Part shown: positions 1 through 6,485 of the stretch, one piece after another
Layout of the letters: every line of letters begins with the position of its first letter
Numbering within the stretch: position 1 is the first letter of the stretch
DNA from: Brevundimonas sp.
Lineage (GTDB): Bacteria; Pseudomonadota; Alphaproteobacteria; Caulobacterales; Caulobacteraceae
Length of the DNA stretch: 8,844 nucleotides
Direction: 5' to 3'
Assembly (NCBI GenBank): GCA_022712235.1
Contig: JALAGW010000245.1
Span: 1 to 8,844 of the forward strand
Translations under genes and position numbers: made by a program
The notes under the pieces: generated by a model
Told to the model about the DNA's origin: nothing
Database searches by the model: none
The model's input: the letters and a program-made list of their open reading frames with translations, nothing else

Positions 1-15
1 CCCCACGAAGTGGGG
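1..15 (-). terminator. Possible terminator hairpin at window edge
   Basis: A perfect inverted repeat, CCCCAC / GAA / GTGGGG on the plus strand, gives a 6-bp GC-rich stem with a 3-nt loop. Read on the minus strand it begins 12 nt after the stop codon of the glycosyltransferase gene, the usual place for an intrinsic terminator. The T-run that would confirm this would lie outside the window, so it cannot be checked. It could instead be one copy of a dispersed short palindrome. Confidence 0.35.
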
Positions 16-27
16 AGGAAAGAAGGT

Positions 28-888
28 TCAGCGCTTCTTGCGCCGCATCGCCTCGCGCACGTCGCCCAGGGCCGGGCCGATCAGGAACCAGGGCTCGACG
101 CAGTAGCGGGTGAACAGGCGTTTCGGGTCGGCGAACAGTCGAAACAGCCACTCGACGCCGAGCCGCCCCATCCAGCGGGGCGCGGCCTTCTGCACGCCTG
201 CCTCATAGTCGAAGGCCGCGCCGACCGGCAGGATGACGGCGTCCGGCAGGGCGTCGATGTTGTCGGCGATCCACAGCTCCTGACGCGGCATGCCCATGCC
301 GACGAAAAGGACGTTCGGCTGGAAGTCACGCACGGCGGACAGGACGGCGGCGTTCCCCGCCGATCCCGGCGTGGCGTCGAAATAGCCGGACAGACCCTTG
401 ATCACGGCCCCCGGATAACGCGCGGTCAGACGTTCGGCCGCCGTCGTCGCCACCCCGTCGGCCCCGCCGACATAGAGGACGCGCCAGCTCTTGCGGTCGG
501 CCATGCTCCAGAACTGGTCGCGCCAGTCCAGATAGGTGCAGCGGTGGAAGGGCCGGCTGTGCAGGCCCCGCAGTCGGGTGAAATGGATCAGGGGGGTGGA
601 ATCCAGCTCGACCACGTCGGCCAGATCATAGAGCCGTCGCATCCCCGGCGTGCGCGGCAGCAGGTAGAGGCTGTGCAGGTTGTGGTTGGCGATGATGCTG
701 CGCGCGCCCGCCTCGATGCAGCGCTCGACGTGCAGCAGGACCTCTTCGGGCCGCATCAGATCGACGGTCTCGCCCAGGATGCGGACGCGCTCCTCGGGCC
801 GGCGCTTCTGCCGGAACGGGCGACGTTCACGCGCCCGGCGGTCGGGCGGGGCGACGGCGAGATCGACTCCGAGCGGTTCCTGATACAT
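28..888 (-). CDS. WecG/TagA/CpsF family glycosyltransferase
   Basis: The 286-residue protein belongs to the family that transfers a sugar such as ManNAc(A) from a nucleotide donor to a lipid-linked acceptor during surface polysaccharide or teichoic acid synthesis. Visible family features are the GMGMPRQELW block (197-206), the following VGAAFDYEAG stretch (222-231), and the C-terminal APRWMGRLGVEWLFRL region (236-251) with its basic FADPKRLFTRY tail. The acidic residue that the family usually shows in an ADG motif is D96 here, but in the context LDS. About 33 basic, probably disordered residues precede the fold, so the true start could be later. No transmembrane segment is evident, and membrane association probably comes from the basic C-terminus. 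No strong ribosome binding site precedes the ATG. The Caulobacter holdfast enzyme HfsJ is in this family, which makes a holdfast or capsule role possible but unproven. The gene is divergent from the neighbouring secreted-protein gene. Confidence 0.88.
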   Translation of the reverse strand: MYQEPLGVDLAVAPPDRRARERRPFRQKRRPEERVRILGETVDLMRPEEVLLHVERCIEAGARSIIANHNLHSLYLLPRTPGMRRLYDLADVVELDSTPLIHFTRLRGLHSRPFHRCTYLDWRDQFWSMADRKSWRVLYVGGADGVATTAAERLTARYPGAVIKGLSGYFDATPGSAGNAAVLSAVRDFQPNVLFVGMGMPRQELWIADNIDALPDAVILPVGAAFDYEAGVQKAAPRWMGRLGVEWLFRLFADPKRLFTRYCVEPWFLIGPALGDVREAMRRKKR

Positions 889-958
889 GGCTTGGTTCTA
901 GACGCGGCGTCTCAACACGTGGTTTGCGGATGCGGTTAACGAAACACAGGATGCCACG
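889..958. promoter_or_regulatory. Divergent intergenic region with a perfect palindrome
   Basis: These 70 bases separate two divergently transcribed genes and should hold promoters for both. A perfect inverted repeat AGACGC-G-GCGTCT occupies 900-912, starting 11 nt upstream of the glycosyltransferase ATG. That position suits an operator or a structured 5' leader. CACGTG (917-922) and GTTAAC (935-940) are further short palindromes. I could not identify a convincing -35/-10 pair in either direction, so regulation is inferred from layout only. Confidence 0.3.
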
Positions 959-1414
959 ATGACGCGAGCCCTGACGGTCCTGACGGCCGCTCTCGCCTTG
1001 TCCGCGACTACGGCGACGGCCCAGGATCACGCCCTGGTCCTGACCGGCGTGGGGCGGTTCGCCGTCTTCGCCGATGCGGCCTCTCCGACGCCGGACGGCG
1101 AAGGCGTGCGGATGCGCTCCCTGCAGGTCAGCGAGGAGGACATGGTCATCGGCGGCGTGGCCTATGCCGGCGGCTGGTCCTGGTGGCGGTTCGATTGCGT
1201 CGCCCAGACGGCGGATCGGCTCGACTTCGCCTCGCTGAAAGCCGACGGGACCGAGGGGCCGATCACGCCGGAGAAGGCCTCGCCCTATGCCATCGCGCCC
1301 GGCGGGGATGCGGCGGAACTGGCGGCGGTGGCCTGCAGTCACGAGCCGCGGACGGCGGATGCTCTCAGCACGGCCGACGCCGTGCGGATCGGGCGCGAGC
1401 GGATGAAGGAATGA
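959..1414 (+). CDS. Small secreted protein of unknown function
   Basis: The 151-residue protein starts with a typical Sec signal peptide: an Arg near the N-terminus, a hydrophobic stretch rich in Leu and Ala, and an ATA signal peptidase I site before Q22. The mature part of about 130 residues is therefore probably periplasmic. It has two cysteines, C80 in the WWRFDC stretch and C126 in the AAVAC stretch, which could form a disulfide. This spacing, with a central aromatic-FDC segment and a C-terminal hydrophobic AC, resembles the surface-adhesin E-like domain found in many small proteobacterial secreted proteins, but the resemblance is weak and only by eye. An AGGA (948-951) sits 7 nt before the ATG and supports this start. 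No catalytic motif is seen. The gene is monocistronic in this window, divergent from the glycosyltransferase and convergent with the channel gene. Confidence 0.72.
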   Translation: MTRALTVLTAALALSATTATAQDHALVLTGVGRFAVFADAASPTPDGEGVRMRSLQVSEEDMVIGGVAYAGGWSWWRFDCVAQTADRLDFASLKADGTEGPITPEKASPYAIAPGGDAAELAAVACSHEPRTADALSTADAVRIGRERMKE

Positions 1415-1429
1415 GCTTCTTCTTCCTCG

Positions 1430-1541
1430 CGCCGTCATCCTCGGGCTTGACCCGAGGATCGGCTTGTCCGACTGCGCGACGTCAGCAAGCTCGAGCGCGA
1501 CCCTAGCCTCGATCCTCGGGTCAAGCCCGAGGATGACGGCG
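1430..1541. repeat. Large palindromic (REP/REPIN-like) element between convergent genes
   Basis: Two perfect 32-nt inverted arms (1430-1461 and 1510-1541) enclose a 48-nt centre. Each arm is also a hairpin by itself: ATCCTCGGG, a 5-nt loop, then CCCGAGGAT (1437-1459 and 1512-1534). The element can therefore fold as one long stem or as two separate hairpins, the layout of paired REP sequences. It fills most of the 141-nt gap (1415-1555) between the convergent genes. There is no T-run after either hairpin, so it is not a canonical intrinsic terminator, although a structure this strong could protect or end both transcripts. Similar hairpins with CCTCGGG/CCCGAGG cores are, from general knowledge, frequent dispersed repeats in alphaproteobacteria. 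No flanking direct repeat was found. Confidence 0.88.
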
Positions 1542-1555
1542 TGAAATGAGGCGGG

Positions 1556-2671
1556 TTAGCGAACCTCGCCTGACGGCCAGCTGTTCCGATCCAGATCCAC
1601 CCGATCCCTCGGCAGGGCCTGCGGGCATTCGTCCCGCATGAAGGCCAACATCTTTTCACGCACCTCGCAGCGCAGGTCGAAGGCCACGGAGGCGTTCCTG
1701 GCGCTGGTCAGACAGCGGACCTGGGCCACGCGGTCGGTGATGTCGGTCACCTGCAAGGACACCACGTCGCCGTCCCACAGGGGCGAGGCGTGGGCGATGG
1801 CCTCCAGCTTGACCCGCAGCCGGTCGATCGGCGCCTCGTAGTCCACATAGAGGAAGGCGACGCCGATCAGGCGGCTGTCGTCGCGGGTCCAGTTCTGGAA
1901 CGGCTTCTGGATGAAGTAGGTCAGCGGCAGGACCATGCGCCGCCAGTCCCACAGCTTGACCACGACATAGGTCGAGGTGATCTCTTCCACCCGGCCCCAT
2001 TCGCCCTCGACGATGACGGCGTCGTCCAGACGGATCGGCTGAGCCGTGGCGATCTGGATGCCGGCGATCAGATTGGTCAGGAAGGGCTGCAGCGCCAGAC
2101 CGGCGACGATGCCCACCACCCCGGCCGAGGCCAGCAAGGACAGACCCCACTGACGCACACCCGGAATGGTCATCAAGGCCAGCCCCAGGGTGATCAGCCC
2201 GATGAGGATGGCCGCCACCCGCTGCAGGATGCGCGTCTGGGTGACGTGCTTGCGGGCCAGGAGGTTGTCCTCCGTGTCCATGTTGAACTTCTTGAGGTGG
2301 ACGACGGCCCCCATGTCCACGGCCCCGGCGATCATCCAGCCGCACACCAGGATGAAGCCGAACAGTAAGGTGCGCCGGATCAGCAGCGACGGCTCGGGGT
2401 CCAGCGGCGACACCGTCACCGCCAGGGCCAGGGCGATGATCATGACGGCGATGCGGACCTTGAGCCGGGCGCGGCCCAGCATGCCCTTCCAGAAGACGTC
2501 GCGATTGCGCACCGCCAGCTTCAACAGGGCGAAGACCACCTGGTTGGCCGCCCAGCCGATGAAGACGAAGACGACGGTGATGATGGTGATCACGGCCCAT
2601 TCCGGCAGCCAGTAGAACTGGTTCCACAGGGCGAAGACGTTGTTGGTCAGATCGACGACAAACTGAGGCAT
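1556..2671 (-). CDS. MscS-family mechanosensitive ion channel
   Basis: This 371-residue inner membrane protein is predicted to release small osmolytes when membrane tension rises. Hydrophobic segments lie at roughly 24-50, 72-90, 100-120, 148-170 and 176-210, giving five helices rather than the three of E. coli MscS. The last one, rich in Gly and Ala (SLLASAGVVGIVAGLALQPF, 178-197), matches the pore-lining TM3. It is followed by the MscS beta domain: QPIRLDDAVIVEGEWGRVEEI (211-231), then WDWRRMVLP (241-249) and the conserved strand leading to NW near 260-261. The C-terminal alpha/beta cytoplasmic domain runs to the end. The gene begins 49 nt after murG on the same strand and may be read from the mur operon, although the gap leaves room for its own promoter. 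The ribosome binding site is weak. Its stop lies 14 nt from the palindromic element. Confidence 0.9.
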   Translation of the reverse strand: MPQFVVDLTNNVFALWNQFYWLPEWAVITIITVVFVFIGWAANQVVFALLKLAVRNRDVFWKGMLGRARLKVRIAVMIIALALAVTVSPLDPEPSLLIRRTLLFGFILVCGWMIAGAVDMGAVVHLKKFNMDTEDNLLARKHVTQTRILQRVAAILIGLITLGLALMTIPGVRQWGLSLLASAGVVGIVAGLALQPFLTNLIAGIQIATAQPIRLDDAVIVEGEWGRVEEITSTYVVVKLWDWRRMVLPLTYFIQKPFQNWTRDDSRLIGVAFLYVDYEAPIDRLRVKLEAIAHASPLWDGDVVSLQVTDITDRVAQVRCLTSARNASVAFDLRCEVREKMLAFMRDECPQALPRDRVDLDRNSWPSGEVR

Positions 2672-2720
2672 GGCCGCAGCCTAGCCAGCTTCGCCGCGCG
2701 ACCCAAGGCCATGCGGCGCT

Positions 2721-3806
2721 TCAGCGCGCCGCCGCTTCCACCAGATCGGCCAGACGGGCGGCCGCGTCGGGAATGGCGACTGAACGCGCGGCGGCGGACA
2801 TGGCGGCCAGCTCCGCCGGGTCCGACAGGACCTCGGACAGGACGGCGATCAGGCTGTCGACCGTCACATCGTCCTCGGCGATGACGCGGGCGGCGCCGGC
2901 CTCGGACAGGGCGCGGGCGTTCAGGGTCTGGTGGTCGTCCATGGCGATCTTCAACGGGATCAGGACGGACGGCAGAGCCGCCACCGCCAGCTCCGAACAG
3001 GTCGAGGCGCCGGCGCGGCCGATGACCAGATGAGCCTTGGACAGGCGATCGGCCATGTCGCGGAAGAAGGGGGCGACCTCGGCGTCGATGCCCGCCTCCA
3101 GATAGATCTGGCGAGCGCTTTCCAGAGTTTCAGGCCGCGACTGTTGCTGCACCTTCAGGCGGCTGCGGATCGCCTCGGGCAGGGCCGCCAGGGCGCGGGG
3201 CGCGGTCTCGGACAGGATGCGGGCGCCCTGACTGCCGCCAGTCACCAGGACATGGATGGGACCGTCGCCTTCGGGCGTGACATAGGCGCGGTCGAACAGG
3301 GCGCGGATGTCGGGGCGGACCGGGTTGCCGACGACCTGGGCGCGGGCCTTCACCGCCTCGGGCGCGCGGCCCAGGGTCGGAAAGGCCGAGGCCACGCCGC
3401 CGACGCGCGGGGCCAGCATCCGGTTGGTGCGGCCCAGCACCGCGTTCTGTTCGTGGATCAGGGTCGGGCGCTTTTGCAGGATGGCGGCGACCAGAGCGGG
3501 GGCCGACGGATAGCCGCCGAAGCCGACGACCACGTCGGCGCCGGTGCGGTCAAAGGCCGACTTGGCCTGGCCCACGCCACGCCAGATCGCCAGACCGGCC
3601 TTCAGCAGGCCGACGGGGCCCTGGCCGGTGGCGGCGTCCAGCGCCAGACGCTCCTCGGCGGGAAAGGCGTGGGCGTATTGCTCGCCGCGCGCATCGGTGG
3701 CCAGGACCACGCGCCCGCCGCGCGCGGCGAGTTCGCGAGCCAGCGCCTCGGCGGGGAACATGTGACCGCCAGTGCCTCCGGCGGCGACGACGCAGACCTT
3801 GTTCAT
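2721..3806 (-). CDS. murG: UDP-GlcNAc:undecaprenyl-PP-MurNAc-pentapeptide GlcNAc transferase (lipid II synthesis)
   Basis: MurG transfers GlcNAc from UDP-GlcNAc to lipid I, giving lipid II on the cytoplasmic face of the membrane. The 361-residue length is normal (E. coli 355). All GT28 signatures are visible: GGTGGH (10-15), GFGGYPS (95-101), HEQN (118-121), GNPVR (160-164), GGSQGA (190-195), and the donor-binding RAGAST followed by SEL (264-273), where E272 corresponds to the glutamate that holds the UDP ribose. DDHQ with N296 (290-296) completes the site. The N- and C-terminal Rossmann halves meet around residues 160-185. It starts 12 nt after the ftsW stop, with a purine-rich AGAGAG stretch serving as ribosome binding site and overlapping the end of the spacer. 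It is the last recognisable dcw gene here; murC does not follow it. Confidence 0.97.
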   Translation of the reverse strand: MNKVCVVAAGGTGGHMFPAEALARELAARGGRVVLATDARGEQYAHAFPAEERLALDAATGQGPVGLLKAGLAIWRGVGQAKSAFDRTGADVVVGFGGYPSAPALVAAILQKRPTLIHEQNAVLGRTNRMLAPRVGGVASAFPTLGRAPEAVKARAQVVGNPVRPDIRALFDRAYVTPEGDGPIHVLVTGGSQGARILSETAPRALAALPEAIRSRLKVQQQSRPETLESARQIYLEAGIDAEVAPFFRDMADRLSKAHLVIGRAGASTCSELAVAALPSVLIPLKIAMDDHQTLNARALSEAGAARVIAEDDVTVDSLIAVLSEVLSDPAELAAMSAAARSVAIPDAAARLADLVEAAAR

Positions 3807-3818
3807 GACGATACTCTC

Positions 3819-5003
3819 TTACGGCAGCAGGCGACGACGCGGCGGGGAGATGTTGGAGCCTGGTTCATAGGCGCCCGGACGACGCCGGGTCAGGGCCAGG
3901 GCGAACCCCATGGTCAGGCCCATGGCCATCATCGACGAGCCGCCGTAGCTGATGAAGGGCAGGGTCATGCCCTTGGTCGGGATCAGGTTCAGGTTCACCG
4001 CCACATTGATGCAGGCCTGCAGCCCGATCAGCATGAAGAGGCCCGCCGCCGCCGTCTGCTCGAACGGGTCGTTCAGCTTCATGGCCTTCCTCATCCCGCG
4101 AATGACGATGAAGGCGTAGAGGCCGATCAGGATCAGCGACAGGACCAGGCCGAACTCCTCGGCGCCGACCGAATAGATGAAGTCGGTGTGCAGGTCAGGC
4201 ACGTGGCGCTTCATCACGCCTTCGCCGATGCCCCGCCCGACCAGGCCCCCGGCGCGAATGGCCTCGGAGGCGCGGTCGATCTGATGGGTGTCGGTCGTCT
4301 CGGGCGACAGGAAGCGGCTGAGGCGGTCGCGCATGTGGCTGAAGGTGAAATACAGCGACACCACCCCGCCCGCGCCCATGGCGGCGATGACGGCCACCCA
4401 TTTCAACGGCACCCCGGCCATGAAGAAGACGGCCATGAAGGTGGTGGTGATCAACAGGGTCTGGCCGATGTCCGGCTGGATCAGCAGCAGGCCGACGGTC
4501 AGGGCCCAGAAGCCGAAGGCGATGCTGACGCCGGGGACGCCCTGCCCCTTCTGCGCCTCGGCGAACATCCAGGCGGCGAAGACGATCAGGCCGGGCTTGG
4601 CGAACTCGGAAGGTTGAAGACTGAACGGGCCGAGGTTCACCCAGCGCGCGGCGCCCTTCACCGTGTCGCCGATGAAGGGCAGAGCCGCCATGACCACGAT
4701 GGCCCCGAACAGGGCCAGGACCGCGATCCGCCGCACCCCGCGCGGCGACAGCAGGGAGGTGGTCAGCATCAGGGTCGTGCCCATGCTGGCCCAGACGATC
4801 ATCCGCCATGAATAGTGGAAGGGATCGGTGATGGATTCATCGGCCAGAATGGCCGCCGGGCTGGAGGCGAAGCTGAGCGACACGCCCAGCGCCACCAGCG
4901 TCAAAGCCGCGCCCAGCAGGCCGCGATCCACGGTCCAGAACCAGCGCGCGATCAGGCTCTGATCGTTGCGCGAGAAGGGATGGCTGTAGCTGCCGTGGCT
5001 CAT
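3819..5003 (-). CDS. ftsW: Septal peptidoglycan glycosyltransferase FtsW (SEDS family)
   Basis: FtsW is a polytopic membrane enzyme that polymerises lipid II into glycan strands at the division site together with the class B penicillin-binding protein FtsI. The 394 residues contain about ten hydrophobic helices after a short cytoplasmic N-terminus of about 25 residues. SEDS hallmarks are KGAARW (116-121), QPSEFAK (130-136), QPDIGQ (176-181), the large extracytoplasmic loop ending in HTDF (272-275), whose D274 matches the essential Asp known from RodA and FtsW, and the family signature NLIPTKGMTLPFISYGGSS (339-357). The ATG overlaps the murD stop by 4 nt (ATGA), and a GGAG (5012-5015) lies 8 nt upstream inside murD, so translation is coupled to murD. 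The proline- and arginine-rich C-terminal tail is short. Confidence 0.97.
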   Translation of the reverse strand: MSHGSYSHPFSRNDQSLIARWFWTVDRGLLGAALTLVALGVSLSFASSPAAILADESITDPFHYSWRMIVWASMGTTLMLTTSLLSPRGVRRIAVLALFGAIVVMAALPFIGDTVKGAARWVNLGPFSLQPSEFAKPGLIVFAAWMFAEAQKGQGVPGVSIAFGFWALTVGLLLIQPDIGQTLLITTTFMAVFFMAGVPLKWVAVIAAMGAGGVVSLYFTFSHMRDRLSRFLSPETTDTHQIDRASEAIRAGGLVGRGIGEGVMKRHVPDLHTDFIYSVGAEEFGLVLSLILIGLYAFIVIRGMRKAMKLNDPFEQTAAAGLFMLIGLQACINVAVNLNLIPTKGMTLPFISYGGSSMMAMGLTMGFALALTRRRPGAYEPGSNISPPRRRLLP

Positions 5004-6481
5004 GCGGCGGGCTCCGCTTTCGCGCCCAGCGCCAGGACGGCGGCGCGGAAGGCTTCGCCCCGCACCTCGAAATCAGGGAACTGGTCGAAGCTGGCGCAGG
5101 CGGGCGACAGCAGGACGACCTGCTCGCCTCCGGCTTTCGCGGCGTCGGCGGCGGCCAGTTCGACGGCGCGCTCCATCGTATGCGCCACGACGTGCGGGGT
5201 GTCGGCCAGGGTGACGGAGAAGGCGTCGGCGGCCTCGCCGATCAGATAGGCCTTGGTCACGCGGGGGAAGAGGTCGCGCAAGGATTCGATGCCGCCCTCC
5301 TTGGCCTTGCCGCCGGCGATCCAGAAGACGGACGGGTAAGAGGCCAGGGCCTGGCGCGCGGCGTCGGCGTTGGTGCCCTTGGAGTCGTTGATGAAGCGGA
5401 TGGGGCCGAGGCGGCCCACGGCCTCCATGCGGTGCGCCAGACCGGGGAAGGTCAGCAGACCCTCGACCGCCGCCCCGTGCGACACGCCCAGGGCGCGTGC
5501 GGCGGCATAGGCGAAGGCGGCGTTCTGGGCGTTGTGACGGCCGGGGAGAGAGCGGGCGGCGGCGAGGTCGGCGACAGGCTGGCCGTTGGCGGTCAGCAGG
5601 CCGGGGGATGCTTCCATGCCGTCATTCCGGGGCGGCGCAGCCGAACCCGGAACCCAGGCCTCGACGACAGGCTCAACCGCCTGGGTCCCGGGTTCCAGAC
5701 GCTTCGCGTCCGGCCCCGGGATGACGGAGGTGGCGATAGCGCAGACCCGATGCCCCTTTGCCCGCAGGTCGCTTGCGATCCCCTGCCCCCAGGCCTCGTC
5801 GACGCCGACAAGCGCCAGCGCGTTAGCGCCCTGCGCCTGGAAGATGCGACGCTTGGCGGCGACATAGCCTTCCATGCCGCCGTGGCGGTCCAGATGGTCG
5901 GGGCTGATGTTGGTCAGGATGGCCACGTCGGGCGCGAAGCTGGTGGTCAGGTCCAGCTGATAGGACGAGACCTCGATGACATAGACGGCGTCGAGCGTCG
6001 GGGCTGGCAGGGCCAGGACCCCGATGCCGATATTGCCGCCGATGTGGACCGTCAGCCCCGCCGACTTCAACACCCAGCCGATCAGGGCTGTGGTCGTCGA
6101 CTTGCCGTTTGTGCCGGTGATGGCCACGACGCGCGGGCGCTGGCCCTCAGGCAGGGCGTGAAGGGCGCGGGCGAACAGCTCGACGTCGCCGATGACCGGC
6201 ACGCCCGCCGCATGGGCGCGCTCGACGGTCCAGTGCGGCTTGGGATGGGTCAGGGGCGCGCCCGGCGACAGGACCAGGGCGGCGAAACCCGACCAGTCGG
6301 AGCGGGTCAGGTCCTCGACCATGAAGCCCTCGGCCTCGGCCTGCATCCGGCCCGAGACGCCGTCGTCCCACAGGATCGGGATCGCCCCGCCCGCCTGAAG
6401 CGCGCGCGCCGCCGTGATCCCGGACCGGCCCAGGCCGAAGACCGCGACACGACGTCCCTCGAAACCCGGAACCGGGATCAT
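5000..6481 (-). CDS. murD: UDP-N-acetylmuramoyl-L-alanine--D-glutamate ligase carrying an in-frame palindromic insert
   Basis: MurD is the cytoplasmic ATP-dependent ligase adding D-glutamate to UDP-MurNAc-L-Ala. Visible parts are the N-terminal UDP-binding Rossmann domain (GLGRSG, 16-21), the P-loop GTNGKST (123-129), E170 in VIEVSSYQLD, SPDHLDRH (193-200) with H196, and K210 in AAKRRIF (the position of the carbamylated lysine). They are followed by the GRHN motif (314-317), NDSKGTN (365-371), and SPACASFDQF (459-468). All catalytic landmarks are intact, so the enzyme should work. At 493 residues it is long for the family (E. coli 438). The excess lies between 252 and 288, a Pro-, Gly- and Val-rich stretch encoded by the palindrome at 5619-5727. 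It sits in the central domain between the strand ending CAIAT and the segment leading to the HN motif. Removing it leaves about 456 residues. The start is 4 nt after the mraY stop, with AAGG close upstream. Confidence 0.97.
   Translation of the reverse strand: MIPVPGFEGRRVAVFGLGRSGITAARALQAGGAIPILWDDGVSGRMQAEAEGFMVEDLTRSDWSGFAALVLSPGAPLTHPKPHWTVERAHAAGVPVIGDVELFARALHALPEGQRPRVVAITGTNGKSTTTALIGWVLKSAGLTVHIGGNIGIGVLALPAPTLDAVYVIEVSSYQLDLTTSFAPDVAILTNISPDHLDRHGGMEGYVAAKRRIFQAQGANALALVGVDEAWGQGIASDLRAKGHRVCAIATSVIPGPDAKRLEPGTQAVEPVVEAWVPGSAAPPRNDGMEASPGLLTANGQPVADLAAARSLPGRHNAQNAAFAYAAARALGVSHGAAVEGLLTFPGLAHRMEAVGRLGPIRFINDSKGTNADAARQALASYPSVFWIAGGKAKEGGIESLRDLFPRVTKAYLIGEAADAFSVTLADTPHVVAHTMERAVELAAADAAKAGGEQVVLLSPACASFDQFPDFEVRGEAFRAAVLALGAKAEPAA
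5619..5727. repeat. Nested palindromic element inside murD, translated in frame
   Basis: The outer arms CCGTCATTCCGGGGC (5619-5633) and GCCCCGGGATGACGG (5713-5727) pair at 14 of 15 positions. The inner arms GAACCCGGAACCCAGGC (5643-5659) and GCCTGGGTCCCGGGTTC (5679-5695) pair at 16 of 17, around a 19-nt loop. Between outer and inner stems each side has its own hairpin: GGC-GCA-GCC (5634-5642) and GACGC-TTC-GCGTC (5698-5710). The fold is a cross or cloverleaf. It encodes murD residues from about S252 to G288 on the minus strand, including VIPGPDAKRLEPGTQ. Five of six reading frames are open across almost all of it. No target-site duplication is visible. Its ends and length match the element at 1430-1541. 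Confidence 0.88.
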
Positions 6482-6485
6482 AGCC

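Noticed and set aside
10..939. A 309-codon plus-strand open frame opposite the glycosyltransferase gene
   Set aside because: The minus strand carries clear family motifs here, while the plus frame shows none.
935..940. GTTAAC as a CtrA binding site
   Set aside because: Only one TTAA half is present. The second half at the expected spacing is missing.
1430..1541. Calling the inverted repeat a standard intrinsic terminator
   Set aside because: No T-run follows either hairpin on either strand. Its size, perfect arms and resemblance to the murD element fit a dispersed repeat better.
2931..4811. A 626-codon open frame on the plus strand opposite murG and ftsW
   Set aside because: It is antisense to two unmistakable conserved genes. 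Its translation is rich in Gly, Asp, Gln and Arg with no domain, the usual product of the empty opposite frame in GC-rich coding DNA.
5600..5740. Target-site duplication flanking the murD element
   Set aside because: The bases outside 5619 and 5727 show no convincing direct repeat, so the insertion mechanism cannot be read from the flanks.
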